This document shows positions 7,948 through 17,008 of a stretch of DNA of 64,000 nt, in pieces. The position numbers and the translations under genes were made by a program. Each line of letters opens with the position of its first letter. Position 1 is the first letter of the stretch. The stretch covers positions 1 through 64,000 of the forward strand of contig SUXN01000010.1 of NCBI GenBank assembly GCA_015060965.1, read 5' to 3'. The DNA comes from Bacteroidales bacterium (GTDB lineage Bacteria > Bacteroidota > Bacteroidia > Bacteroidales > Bacteroidaceae). The notes beneath the pieces were generated by a model. The model ran no database searches. It was not told the DNA's origin and worked only from the letters and a program-made list of their open reading frames with translations.

Positions 7948-9723
7948 ATGAGACACAAAAGACATCTATTGCTGTTACTGCTGTTGTTGCTGGCAGTGCC
8001 ATGCTTAGCGCAGCATAAAGTGAAATTCCATATCGTGAGTTTTGGTGAGAATCCTCACGATATGTCGCCCAAGAACCATGAGAAACTTGACCCCGACGGG
8101 CATCCTTATGCCATTATAAAGGTCACCTCCAACAATCCCGATGACAACCTCGGCGCCTACAGCTTCGACTTTGAGCATATCCCACACATTGTTGAGGTAA
8201 AAGATGGCGAACTGTGGGTATATGTAGGCCGCAATGCCATGTTCGTGAACATAAGCCGTGAAGGTTACCACAGCATCAAGCGCTATGACCTCGGGCTTAC
8301 CATCAGGCCTGGAAGAGCCTATGAGATGCAGTTGAGCGTTGAGGCTCCTAATGTGTTCCGCCAAATGTTGGAGTTTAATGTCCAACCATCCGGAGTCAAG
8401 GCTACTGTAATGATAAAGAGTTCAAAGGCCGGATCGCAGTTGCAACTTCTTGGTGAGACGGATGTGGATGGCGCTGTTGCCAAGAGTCTTGAATTGGGAG
8501 TGTATACATATACAGTCCTGGCCGATAAATATCATAATAGTGAAGGCCGCATAGTTCTTGACAAACGTAACGGTCACCATATTGAGAAGGTGACTCTACG
8601 TCCTAATTTCTCACGTATAACATTCAAGGCTGATGCAGGTACCGATATTTATATAAATGAGGAGAAGGTTGGCCATGAGATATGGAACGGTGAGATGGAA
8701 GCTGGTGTTTATAGTGTAGAATGCCGCAAACCAAAACACAAGAGTGTTGTTGAGACGATAAAAATTGAAGAGAACAATGACCGTGTCATTGAATTGCGTA
8801 AGCCCATACCTCAAACAGGTGTCCTTGCAGTTACCTCAGACCCTTTGGGTGCAATGATAAAGGTGGATGGTAAGGATTGTGGCATAACGCCAAAGAACAT
8901 TGTTGATTTGCTTATAGGTAGTCATAAGGTTGAGATTTCAAAGAAGAACTATAAGAGTGTGGTAACAACCGTGGAGATACGTGAGGATGAAACAACCGAG
9001 AGTGATGTGAAACTCAATAAGATTGCAAAGGTTACCATCAATTCAAGCCCAAAGGAGTCACAACTTTATATTGGCAGTAAGCACATTGGTACAACTCCTC
9101 AAACTCTTGAACTTGAGAGCGGAGATTACGATTTCCGTCTGACAAAAGAAGGCTATCATGAATTTGGCAAGCGTATTCATGTGGATATCTCAAAACCTGA
9201 ACTCAAGTTCTCTCTCAAACGGCAGTATCAGAAGAAGTACAGCGGATATCTGGATGCCGCTCTTCAGGCTGGTTCACTTATGGGAGTTGGTGCAAATGCT
9301 GGTTGTTATCTTAATAACTTTAACTTCGAGGCGAATTATCTCTATGGCTTTAGTAAGGAAACTCTATATGTCAATTATGCTGGAGGCTATACCCCAGATG
9401 AGGATAACGTCTCTGTCATGTCCTTCGGTGGAAAAATAGGTTATGGAATAGTTTTCGGAACTCGTTTCCGACTTACTCCTCAGATTGGTGCCGGTGCAGT
9501 GTCTGTGAGAGGTGACTATGTCTCATCCAGTGCTATCACGGCATCTGTAGGTATGCGATGCGAATGTGCGTTACTGGGGCATCTTGGCTTGAGCCTTACT
9601 CCTGAATACACCTTTGCGGTGAGCAAGAATGAGGTTTTTGGGCAGATGGAGAATGCTTCCTCTGCGATAAAAGGTTGGGGAAACGGTTTCAATGCTCGTT
9701 TAGGTCTATATGTTTATTTTTAA
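7948..9723 (+). CDS. PEGA-domain exported protein with C-terminal barrel-like region
   Basis: The 591-residue protein starts with a leucine-rich signal peptide (cleavage near CLAQ). Four PEGA-type repeats of about 65-70 residues follow between about 130 and 425, clearest in the last two: LAVTSDPLGAMIKVDGKDCG...GSHKVEISKKNY and VTINSSPKESQLYIGSKHIG...GDYDFRLTKEGY. PEGA domains are small beta sandwiches found in surface-layer and envelope proteins. The final 160 residues (SGYLDAALQAGSLMGVGANA onward) alternate polar and hydrophobic residues and end in an aromatic (LGLYVYF), which fits an outer-membrane beta barrel. The next gene starts 13 bp later, so translation is probably linked. Likely an outer-membrane component of the cluster; exact function unknown. 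Confidence 0.78.
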   Translation: MRHKRHLLLLLLLLLAVPCLAQHKVKFHIVSFGENPHDMSPKNHEKLDPDGHPYAIIKVTSNNPDDNLGAYSFDFEHIPHIVEVKDGELWVYVGRNAMFVNISREGYHSIKRYDLGLTIRPGRAYEMQLSVEAPNVFRQMLEFNVQPSGVKATVMIKSSKAGSQLQLLGETDVDGAVAKSLELGVYTYTVLADKYHNSEGRIVLDKRNGHHIEKVTLRPNFSRITFKADAGTDIYINEEKVGHEIWNGEMEAGVYSVECRKPKHKSVVETIKIEENNDRVIELRKPIPQTGVLAVTSDPLGAMIKVDGKDCGITPKNIVDLLIGSHKVEISKKNYKSVVTTVEIREDETTESDVKLNKIAKVTINSSPKESQLYIGSKHIGTTPQTLELESGDYDFRLTKEGYHEFGKRIHVDISKPELKFSLKRQYQKKYSGYLDAALQAGSLMGVGANAGCYLNNFNFEANYLYGFSKETLYVNYAGGYTPDEDNVSVMSFGGKIGYGIVFGTRFRLTPQIGAGAVSVRGDYVSSSAITASVGMRCECALLGHLGLSLTPEYTFAVSKNEVFGQMENASSAIKGWGNGFNARLGLYVYF

Positions 9724-9736
9724 GAAAACTCTAAAT

Positions 9737-11779
9737 ATGAAAAATATAAGAAAGATACTTAATATACTGTTTGTACAGATGCTTGTGTTTTCTTGTGCAG
9801 AAGATAAGATACCCACAGGCGCTCAATTGGCCGATGTCCCCTATTTTATTATGGTTGATAAGACCTCTCTTGATTTTGCAGCCTCGCAGAATTCAAGTGC
9901 TACAATAGAAATAACTTCACAGAACGTTGCTTGGGAAATAACAGGTGTACCGGATTGGCTTACTTTGTCGGCAACCAAGGGAACGGGTAATGCAACTGTC
10001 AAGGTAACTGCAAATGAGAATAAACAAGTCGATGACTCTCGCGTGGCAGTATTGAATGTGGCATCAACTTCTTCGAATTTTCAATTTAGCAAAAATGTGA
10101 CCGTATCGCAGGCAGCGGCAGCGGCATATATCAAGGTCGGCATGGAGGCTATCTCTGTTGTGCCTCAAGAGGTAGCAGAAAGCGTTGCCGTAGATTCCAA
10201 TGTGGAGTGGGTGGCAGTGTGCTATTCGTCATGGATTACTCTGACTAAAACTGATAATACTATATTGCAGATTTCTGTAAGCGAGAACCTGACAGCCGCT
10301 TCCCGTACGGCAACCATTGCTCTACGCCGTGCTGGTTCCACAGCTACACTTGCAACAATAAGTGTAACGCAGAGTGAAGGTGGTGTTACCGGTAGTACAG
10401 AGGAAGTGAAATTCGGGATTGAAGGCGGTACAAAAAGTGTGGAGATAGATGCTGATGTTACATGGAACGCCGTCTCTTCTGCTTCGTCATGGCTTGCTGT
10501 AACTCCCAGGAGTGGAATAGCAGGAAAGGCTGTGCTCAAACTTACAGCACTTGCAAATGGTTCTACAAGTTCAAGAAATGCTTTTGTCTATGTAAAGATA
10601 GGCGGCACTCAGAAACTCTCTATCCCGGTATTACAGGAGGGTATTTCTTTTAATGTAAATGGTATGTTACATGAATTTTCTGCCAGTGGTAATGAAAGCC
10701 AGAAATTGAGTATTATAACAAATAAGGAGTGGAAAGTTCTTGCTAAGCCCGATTGGGTAACCGTGACCCCTGCGGAAGGTGGCAAAGGAACAACGGAGGT
10801 TGATGTAAAAGTTGTAGAGAACGTTTCATTGAACTCGCGCAGTGCAACATTACGCATAGGTATCGAGGGGTTGAATATATACAAGGATATTGCAGTATCA
10901 CAGAGTGGTCTTGACTCTGAGTTTAGTGGTAGTACGCTTGAGTTCGGTTGGGAAAGCTCGCAGAAGGATATTGAAGTTGTTGTTCCCAATAGTTGGAGTG
11001 CGACGGTGTCCAAGAATTGGATAACTCTATCCCAGTACTCTGGAAACGGTGGTGAAACTGTGCATGTTACGGTGCAGACTAATGACAATGAGGATGCACG
11101 TACTGGAACAATAGCTGTTGTTACAGAAGGAAATACGTTTGTCTTCTCTGTGGTGCAGCAGGGACAGTATTTGAAAATAAACTCCGTTGCAGGCGAATTT
11201 GCAGCCATGGGCGGTACAGCAAGTCTTGAAATAAGCACTACCGTGGGTGCAGAGTACAGCATTGAGTACGAAGGCGCAGTAAAGGACTGGCTTTCAGCAA
11301 AAGATGATGGTGGTGACAAGTATACCCTAACAGCAATCTATAATCCGTCGGTGAACCCACGTGTGGCTCAGTTTGTAATCAAGCCTACAATGAATGTGAC
11401 GAACAGCGCCTGCACCCAAGGTGTGAAATTTGCAGTGTCGCAAAAAGGACGTTCTTTGTCATCCAGTGTAAGTGAGATACTTTTGTTTGCTAAAGGAGGC
11501 AGTACCGAAACGTATACTATAACAGCTGATGGCAACTATAATATAGCAAAGCCTGATTCGGACAGTTGGTATACAATACAGCACGATTCAAATACAGCAA
11601 CCTTTAGTATTGCTGCATCGGAGAACAGTACAGGTGCTGATAGAACATCACGTATAACCATCTCACTTACCGATTTGCCGGATGGGGAAGAAAAGTCTAT
11701 TGTTATAGATGTGGTACAGAATACTGAAGATTTTATAGTGGATGTTGATGGTTGGGGAGATGACCATAACTGGGATTAA
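9737..11779 (+). CDS. Lipoprotein with seven BACON domains
   Basis: The start at 9737 (MKNIRKILN) is preferred over an upstream in-frame ATG at 9710 that overlaps the PEGA gene. The signal peptide ends in FSCAED, a lipobox with an acidic follow-on. The remaining 660 residues are a chain of seven BACON-type immunoglobulin-like repeats of about 85 residues, each showing the W-x-V/I...W(L/I)T(L/V) core, for example WEITGVPDWLTLS, WNAVSSASSWLAVT, WKVLAKPDWVTVT, and a trailing SRTATI-type strand with VTQ/VSQ. BACON domains bind carbohydrate or act as rigid spacers in Bacteroidota surface proteins; no enzyme domain is attached here. It ends in an acidic VDGWGDDHNWD. Probably a surface stalk or adhesin of the cluster. 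Confidence 0.85.
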   Translation: MKNIRKILNILFVQMLVFSCAEDKIPTGAQLADVPYFIMVDKTSLDFAASQNSSATIEITSQNVAWEITGVPDWLTLSATKGTGNATVKVTANENKQVDDSRVAVLNVASTSSNFQFSKNVTVSQAAAAAYIKVGMEAISVVPQEVAESVAVDSNVEWVAVCYSSWITLTKTDNTILQISVSENLTAASRTATIALRRAGSTATLATISVTQSEGGVTGSTEEVKFGIEGGTKSVEIDADVTWNAVSSASSWLAVTPRSGIAGKAVLKLTALANGSTSSRNAFVYVKIGGTQKLSIPVLQEGISFNVNGMLHEFSASGNESQKLSIITNKEWKVLAKPDWVTVTPAEGGKGTTEVDVKVVENVSLNSRSATLRIGIEGLNIYKDIAVSQSGLDSEFSGSTLEFGWESSQKDIEVVVPNSWSATVSKNWITLSQYSGNGGETVHVTVQTNDNEDARTGTIAVVTEGNTFVFSVVQQGQYLKINSVAGEFAAMGGTASLEISTTVGAEYSIEYEGAVKDWLSAKDDGGDKYTLTAIYNPSVNPRVAQFVIKPTMNVTNSACTQGVKFAVSQKGRSLSSSVSEILLFAKGGSTETYTITADGNYNIAKPDSDSWYTIQHDSNTATFSIAASENSTGADRTSRITISLTDLPDGEEKSIVIDVVQNTEDFIVDVDGWGDDHNWD

Positions 11780-11805
11780 ATAGGTGTCAAGATAAAAAAT
11801 TAGAT

Positions 11806-13791
11806 ATGAAAAACATATTGATATATATTACAGCCTTGTTTTCGTTTTTGTTTGTAGCATGTGCTGATGAAGATTTAAAGACATCGCAGTTTGGCGGTGA
11901 ATCGGCAGTGAATACTTGTCGTATGGTACTTGATGGAGGTTTGTCCGTTTATGATGGTGAAACCCGTGCTGGTGGTACACATGAATGGCTTGAAGGTGAT
12001 AGGCTTTATATCCGTTTTGTGAATGGAAATGATACAGTTATGGGGCTTGCGCAATATTCCGAAGGAAATAACGAATGGCAAGTAAGCTATGATGGAACTT
12101 TGATAAATAACATAACCCAGAAATGTGAGGTTTACTATTTTGAGAATGCAACCCACAAGAGCAATGTGAGTGTCGAACTTGGACTGATGAGTGCTGTTTA
12201 TGAAGACACCGCAGCTTATTATTTGTTTGGGTATAATACGATTTCACTCAAAGCTCACTTGTCGCCAAAAACCGGACGATTACGTTTTGTGTCCTCTAAA
12301 CCGACAGACTTCTCATTGGTCGGAATAAAATATTATATTGGTTTTGACCTGTCAAAGAATAAGTTTGAGGAGAATTACAAGCGTCGTGTAATCTTGAATG
12401 CAAACAAACCCGAAGGTGATGCTCTTTTCTCTACTCCATACATTTTTGGCTTTTATGAGATGGTTTATGATTTGGAGTCAGAGCGGAATGTACCTTTAGG
12501 GCTGGATGTTATAAACCATAGTGATACCTCTGTTGTATACCATAAGGATTTTGTCAAAGAAATGATGAATCCCGGGAATAGTGGATATGTTTCTTTACCA
12601 TTTGGAAGCAACAACAATGGTTGGAGTGTTAATGAGTTCAATGGCGGAAAGTATTTTGCTAAAGATATGTACGCAGGACCATATTGTGGGGATTATGGTG
12701 TCAAATTGAATGGTGACGGTTTGTGGAGCATTGATTATAACTATTATTATCCATGGGGATATAGAAATGATTACGATGAGTCTTATTATTCCGGTACAGG
12801 ATCAATCTCAAGAACAGAGTATGATTATTATTACACGTCATATGGCGAAGAGTACAGAATGCCGACAAAGTCTGAGGTTAATAAAATGTTGTCTTTGAAT
12901 AAATACTTTTATGGCAATGGAGATTGTTCTTATCTGATAAGTGATGATTTCAATGTCCTTCTTTTGGATAAAATGGGATATTATACAGACTTTGAAAACT
13001 GGGATTACCTCGCAGGTGAAAATAGCTGTTGTTTGTGGACCTCGATGTCCTATGGCAGTTCAAACGCTTATGCTGTCATTTTTGGTCCAAGTGGATATGA
13101 GATAAAATCTATGCCCAAAAAGTCTGCAATGGGAATCATGGGGGTGAGTGACAAGGAAATGATAGATAATGATAATGATTATCGACAAACAGATGGTATC
13201 GCATGTGTGGATTTAGGCCTTCCAAGTGGAATTAAATGGGCTACCTGCAATGTAGGCGCAACAAAACCTGAAGAGTCTGGCGATTACTATGCTTGGGGTG
13301 AAACTATAGAAAAGTCTTTATATGATATTAGTACTTATAAATGGAGCAATGGTAATCGTTGGACAATGACAAAGTATTGTATAGATAAAGAATATGGAAC
13401 AGTTGATAAAAAGATAGTCCTTGACCTTGAAGATGATGTTGCCCACGTAAAATGGGGTAACACTTGGCGTATGCCAACATCAACGGAATTTGAAGAAATA
13501 TTGAATAGTGAAAACTGCATCTGGGAGTGGGTCACCCAAAATGGGATCAAGGGCTATAAGGTTATAAGTAAGAAAAACGGCAATAGTATATTTTTCCCCG
13601 TAACTGGATATTTTAGTGGCTCGGAGAATGTTAATGCAGATTATGGTTGTTTTTGGTCAAGTTCATTGTACGAGCCGGCAAGCAATTGGGCTCGCAGTTT
13701 TAGTTTTGGCTATGGTATTGATGGATTGTATAAAATTAACTCTTATGACCAGCGCAATTACGGCCTTAGTGTGCGCCCGGTCTGTGAATGA
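11806..13791 (+). CDS. Fimbrillin-like lipoprotein with FISUMP-type C-terminal domains
   Basis: The 661-residue protein has a lipoprotein signal (FVACADED). Residues about 35-260 resemble the N-terminal domain of FimA/Mfa-type fimbrillins (GETRAGGTHEWLEGDRLYIRF; FYFEN-like strands). Two C-terminal modules of the Fibrobacter succinogenes major-paralog (FISUMP) type follow, each with a YRMPTKSE or WRMPTSTEFEE core; the second begins ACVDLGLPSGIKWATCNVGA and ends GLSVRPVCE, the hallmark sequence of this family in gut Bacteroidales. FISUMP modules belong to the C-type-lectin-like superfamily and probably display variable binding surfaces. The product is most likely surface-exposed. It lies 26 bp after the BACON gene in the same operon. 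Confidence 0.78.
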   Translation: MKNILIYITALFSFLFVACADEDLKTSQFGGESAVNTCRMVLDGGLSVYDGETRAGGTHEWLEGDRLYIRFVNGNDTVMGLAQYSEGNNEWQVSYDGTLINNITQKCEVYYFENATHKSNVSVELGLMSAVYEDTAAYYLFGYNTISLKAHLSPKTGRLRFVSSKPTDFSLVGIKYYIGFDLSKNKFEENYKRRVILNANKPEGDALFSTPYIFGFYEMVYDLESERNVPLGLDVINHSDTSVVYHKDFVKEMMNPGNSGYVSLPFGSNNNGWSVNEFNGGKYFAKDMYAGPYCGDYGVKLNGDGLWSIDYNYYYPWGYRNDYDESYYSGTGSISRTEYDYYYTSYGEEYRMPTKSEVNKMLSLNKYFYGNGDCSYLISDDFNVLLLDKMGYYTDFENWDYLAGENSCCLWTSMSYGSSNAYAVIFGPSGYEIKSMPKKSAMGIMGVSDKEMIDNDNDYRQTDGIACVDLGLPSGIKWATCNVGATKPEESGDYYAWGETIEKSLYDISTYKWSNGNRWTMTKYCIDKEYGTVDKKIVLDLEDDVAHVKWGNTWRMPTSTEFEEILNSENCIWEWVTQNGIKGYKVISKKNGNSIFFPVTGYFSGSENVNADYGCFWSSSLYEPASNWARSFSFGYGIDGLYKINSYDQRNYGLSVRPVCE

Positions 13792-13828
13792 TTAGTTTAA
13801 AAAACAAACCCTGTAAATTCAAATTATT

Positions 13829-14020
13829 ATGTGCACGAAGAAACAAAACTTTAATAGTCAAGAGTATGTCAACAAGAATGTTGATTACTTGAATGAGCAA
13901 CTGCGTCACGAGACATCTCATCAGAATGACCGTATGATGTGGATACTGACTGTACATGCAGTTTTGGTGATCTTGATGTCCGTAAGCCAATGGATTGGAG
14001 ATAATAATCGGCTATCATGA
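13829..14020 (+). CDS. Small single-pass membrane protein
   Basis: A 63-residue product with a hydrophilic, Asn/Gln/His-rich N-terminal half and one hydrophobic helix (MMWILTVHAVLVILMSVSQW) near the C terminus. Its stop codon overlaps the start of the caspase gene (ATGA), which argues that it is a real translated gene coupled to it. No family recognised; it could anchor or regulate the caspase-fold product. Confidence 0.6.
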   Translation: MCTKKQNFNSQEYVNKNVDYLNEQLRHETSHQNDRMMWILTVHAVLVILMSVSQWIGDNNRLS

Positions 14021-14874
14021 ATAATATTGTATTTGTACTTCTATTTTGTCTTTTCTTTGCTGTGCCGTGCTTTGCGCAACAACCTTGTAAACGCGCCCTT
14101 GTCTTTGGGCTGGGTAAGCAGGAAGATGCCTCATGGGGCAAAATAAACGGTGATAAGGATGTTGATTATATTGTGGAGAAACTTGTTACAGATGGCTACA
14201 CGGATATTGTGACCTTGAAGAATGCCCAGGCAACTAAGGCTGCAATGGTGGATGCCTTTGCCGCTCTTGCCAAACGCTGTAATAAGGGCGATGCAGTGTA
14301 TGTGCACTATTCGGGACATGGGCAACTGATGACGGATATAAACGGCGATGAGTCGTTCAAATGGAGCGGCAGACACTCCCGTTGGGATGAGGCCTGGGTG
14401 CCTTACGATGCGTATATGATGTATGGCCCGAAGGACAAGGGTGAGAAGCACTTTTCGGATGATGAGGTTGCCCGGTGTCTCTTGGCCGTGCGTATGAACA
14501 TTGGACCTGTGGGAGAACTTGTTGTTGTGGTGGATGCTTGCCACAGCGGTGATGCCACTTGTGGCAATCTTCCCCCAGTGCGTGGCATTGATGTGAAATT
14601 CACCATTCCAATGAACAGTGAGGCTCCATTGGAAGAACCTGTTGAAGAGATGTGGCTCACGGTGAGCGCGTGCAAGCCATTCCAACTTAATGCCGAGATG
14701 ACCGCTCCCAAGGTAGGTAAGCTTACATACGCTCTCTACACTTTGGGATTGGGGATTCTGGATAAGGAGAACGGTGAAATAGAGGAGGCTCTTTCCTGCT
14801 TCATGGAGAAGAACAAGGGGCATCTGCCACAGAACCCGGTTGTGAGTGGCGTAAAAAAAATATCGGGTCGTTGA
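14017..14874 (+). CDS. Secreted caspase-fold (C14) cysteine protease
   Basis: The 285-residue product carries a signal peptide (cleavage near CFAQ) followed directly by a C14 domain: RALVFGLGKQED at the first strand, HYSGHGQ with the catalytic histidine at 101, and VVDACHSGDAT with the catalytic cysteine at 175. Both dyad residues are present, so the enzyme is probably active, with specificity for Arg/Lys or acidic P1 residues undetermined. A short C-terminal part ends with helices and no effector domain. Export is notable because many bacterial caspase homologues are cytoplasmic. It is translationally coupled to the 63-residue membrane protein and followed by the ECF-like sigma gene, so it belongs to the same regulated unit. 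It may process surface proteins or take part in envelope-stress signalling; that is inference. Confidence 0.87.
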   Translation: MNNIVFVLLFCLFFAVPCFAQQPCKRALVFGLGKQEDASWGKINGDKDVDYIVEKLVTDGYTDIVTLKNAQATKAAMVDAFAALAKRCNKGDAVYVHYSGHGQLMTDINGDESFKWSGRHSRWDEAWVPYDAYMMYGPKDKGEKHFSDDEVARCLLAVRMNIGPVGELVVVVDACHSGDATCGNLPPVRGIDVKFTIPMNSEAPLEEPVEEMWLTVSACKPFQLNAEMTAPKVGKLTYALYTLGLGILDKENGEIEEALSCFMEKNKGHLPQNPVVSGVKKISGR

Positions 14875-14875
14875 G

Positions 14876-14906
14876 GGTTACTTTTGGATTGTATATTCTT
14901 TAAACT
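14876..14906 (+). promoter_or_regulatory. Putative ECF-sigma promoter, site B (autoregulatory)
   Basis: GGTTACTTT (14876-14884), 13 bases, then CTTTAAACT (14898-14906), directly before the sigma-factor gene. Identical architecture to sites A and C. The start codon at 14918 lies only about 12 bases past the motif, so the transcript from this site would have a very short or no leader. Confidence 0.6.
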
Positions 14907-14917
14907 TGAGAAGAAGG

Positions 14918-15571
14918 ATGATAGTTCTTTGGGGTGGTAATAAAAAGACGTACAGTGACATTGAGGTTGTCAATGGTTTGCAAGGTAGGGATGGACGTGT
15001 AGAGGAGTGGTTTTACAATGCTGCAAGGAGATACTTTGAGGCTTGTTTCAACGAGGTGTTCTTTAATGAAGACTATAAACATGAGATCTTCCAGAGTGCA
15101 TTCATTAAGCTGTGGACCGAAATTGAAAACAGGCGCATTAAGGTTGACGGTAATGCTTTGTGTCGTCAGCGGCGTTCAGGAAAATATGTGCCGATGACGT
15201 GCAGTCTGACAACATTCCTGATGGCATTTGCAAAGAATGAATACAGGGAACTGGTGCGTAATATACATGAGGAAAGTTTTGACGAGTTCTATGACTCGGC
15301 GCAATATGAAAGTGTCTTTGCCTTTGATGCGGATGACGGCAATGCCGATGAAATGAAAAGTAGAATAGTGGATGAGTGTATACAGCTGATGTCAACGTCC
15401 TGTATTGATATCATTACGCAATTCTATTATCAAGGAAAGAGTCTTGATGAGATAATGAAGACCAGGGACGGAAGGAACAGCAGTAAAGATGGTCTTAAAA
15501 CTGCAAAGAACAAGTGTATGAACACGTTAAGAGAACGTGTGCTTAAAGAGTATAGTTTGTGTAACTTATAG
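14918..15571 (+). CDS. ECF-like sigma-70 family RNA polymerase sigma factor
   Basis: The ATG at 14918, preceded by the purine run AGAAGAAGG, is preferred to an upstream TTG. The 217-residue protein has a sigma region-2-like segment (YFEACFNEVFFNEDYKHEIFQSAFIKLWTEI) followed, after an unusually basic insert (ALCRQRRSGKYVPMT), by LTTFLMAFAKNEYRELV, matching the end of region 2 in Bacteroidota ECF factors. The C-terminal region-4-like part has IITQFYYQGKSLDEIMK and a helix-turn-helix with KTAKNKCMNTLRERV. A membrane protein gene follows 10 bp later, the normal place for an anti-sigma factor. Its own upstream region carries the repeated GGTTACTTT-N13-CTTTAA motif, implying self-activation. Confidence 0.8.
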   Translation: MIVLWGGNKKTYSDIEVVNGLQGRDGRVEEWFYNAARRYFEACFNEVFFNEDYKHEIFQSAFIKLWTEIENRRIKVDGNALCRQRRSGKYVPMTCSLTTFLMAFAKNEYRELVRNIHEESFDEFYDSAQYESVFAFDADDGNADEMKSRIVDECIQLMSTSCIDIITQFYYQGKSLDEIMKTRDGRNSSKDGLKTAKNKCMNTLRERVLKEYSLCNL

Positions 15572-15581
15572 TTTTACAACG

Positions 15582-16199
15582 ATGAATGGTGAAATGTCAA
15601 ATGAAGAACGCAATGGAGTTGACAAGATGATTGTTGACCGTTTGGGTGAGCGCCAGCGCAAACTGGACCGGATGAGTGCATGGGAAAAAGCTGCATCGGG
15701 AGGACAAAAAAGAAATCTGCGTTTATTGTATGCGGCAATTTCAGTTGCGGCGTGTATTGCACTTGTGGTTGTAGTGAATCCTTTCCTGAATGGTGGAGTG
15801 ATGTCGGGTGGAACAAGCGTGATAAATGGGACTATGGAGATGACGAGACCTGATTTTTCTACGTTCAGAGCTGCATTGCCCGAGCTCTCGCAAGTGGAGC
15901 AACTGATTGATGCCGGTGAGTATTATAAGGCTTTGGACATTGTAGAGGCAAAACTTGAAGCAAGTGACAAGAAGGTGAAAAAAGCCGAAAAGGAACCGCT
16001 ATACGATGATGAGGAGTGGATGTATGAGTATAAGGCCGAGAAACTGCTAAATGCGGAATTGCGTTGGACTTATATCTACCTTCTTGTAATGGTAGAGTGC
16101 GACCGCACTGCTGTAAAAGAACTGAAGAAATATCTGGAGGATGAAGAATTCTGCTTGCATAAGAAAGATGCAGATGCCATGATGAGGGCGTTGAAGTAG
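15582..16199 (+). CDS. Single-pass membrane protein, candidate anti-sigma factor
   Basis: The start at 15582 (MNGEMSNEERNG) replaces a longer frame that overlaps the sigma gene. The 205-residue product has an N-terminal cytoplasmic segment of about 45 charged residues, one transmembrane helix (LYAAISVAACIALVVVVNPF, about 47-68) and a periplasmic part of about 135 residues that is helical and rich in Glu/Lys (YYKALDIVEAKLEAS; ELKKYLEDEEF). This topology and the position right after an ECF-like sigma gene fit a membrane-bound anti-sigma factor, although no FecR or zinc anti-sigma motif is present. TPR-like helices in the periplasmic part could sense a partner protein. Confidence 0.6.
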   Translation: MNGEMSNEERNGVDKMIVDRLGERQRKLDRMSAWEKAASGGQKRNLRLLYAAISVAACIALVVVVNPFLNGGVMSGGTSVINGTMEMTRPDFSTFRAALPELSQVEQLIDAGEYYKALDIVEAKLEASDKKVKKAEKEPLYDDEEWMYEYKAEKLLNAELRWTYIYLLVMVECDRTAVKELKKYLEDEEFCLHKKDADAMMRALK

Positions 16200-16234
16200 A
16201 TTTTTGCTTTTTTTGAAAAAATTGAAAAAAACAG

Positions 16235-16264
16235 GGTTACTTTCAAGGAAATGTTGCTTTAACT
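16235..16264 (+). promoter_or_regulatory. Putative ECF-sigma promoter, site C
   Basis: GGTTACTTT (16235-16243), 13 bases, then CTTTAACT (16257-16264), upstream of the second LPP20-like gene. Same spacing as sites A and B; leader to the start codon about 45 bases. Confidence 0.6.
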
Positions 16265-16313
16265 GACAAAGAGAACAGAAACAGATTAATTATTAATACT
16301 AAATTTTACTACT

Positions 16314-16958
16314 ATGAAAAAGATTATCGTTTTTTTGATGGCGATTTGCATGATGGTTTCTTATGCTGATGCACAGAACGGCAAGGCCCTAAGGAAGGCT
16401 CTTAAGAAGGAGTACAAGACTAAGATGAAGGAGTACAAGAAAGGTGGATGGCAGATTATGGGTTCCCGCAGTCTTGATGTCGCACTTCTAAAGCATTATG
16501 AGAAACTTGAAACAATGGGTGATGAGGCATATGAGGTTTTGGGTACTACAAAATCTTCTTCAAAGAATCTTGCAATGAGTGGTGCAGAACTGAATGCAGC
16601 GGCAACTTATGCAAGACGTGCAGGAAGCAATATCAAGGGACGCGAAGTTATGGACGCTGCCGGAAACCCGATAGAAGTTGATGCTGAATTTGAACGTTTC
16701 TACATGGCATACGAGAATGCGGTGAAGAAAGAGATTAAGGGGGAACTCAATGCTTCGTATAGCATTATTCGCGAAACAGGTGAAAAAACAGCAAAAGGAG
16801 CACCTGTTTATGAGATTCAGGTGTACTATATTATAAATGAGAGTGCAGCAAGCAAGGCGAGGATAAGGGCATTTGAGAATGCAAAGATTGAAAGCAAAAT
16901 TGCTCAGGAATATGCCGAGCAGATTTCTAAATTTGTAAACGAGGGTCTTAGAGAGTAA
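16314..16958 (+). CDS. LPP20-like exported protein
   Basis: A 214-residue protein with a signal peptide (cleavage near ADAQ). The body is mostly helical with a central ELNAAATYARRAGSNIKGREV segment and a basic N-terminal stretch (ALRKALKKEYKTKMKEYKKGGW). Its layout (mixed alpha/beta with Ala-rich helices and a closing helix ending KFVNEGLRE) resembles the LPP20 part of the first cluster gene at 5954, though similarity is weak by eye. It has its own ECF-like site and a terminator after it, so it is probably the most strongly regulated single transcript in the block. Function unknown. Confidence 0.6.
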   Translation: MKKIIVFLMAICMMVSYADAQNGKALRKALKKEYKTKMKEYKKGGWQIMGSRSLDVALLKHYEKLETMGDEAYEVLGTTKSSSKNLAMSGAELNAAATYARRAGSNIKGREVMDAAGNPIEVDAEFERFYMAYENAVKKEIKGELNASYSIIRETGEKTAKGAPVYEIQVYYIINESAASKARIRAFENAKIESKIAQEYAEQISKFVNEGLRE

Positions 16959-16971
16959 ACATCTTTTATAT

Positions 16972-17008
16972 GGTGGTACATTGCTGTCAGGGGTGTACCA
17001 CCTTTTAT
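16972..17008 (+). terminator. Intrinsic terminator after the 16314 gene
   Basis: GGTGGTACA (16972-16980) pairs with TGTACCACC (16994-17002), followed by TTTTATAA. It separates the second LPP20-like gene from the transglutaminase gene. Confidence 0.75.
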
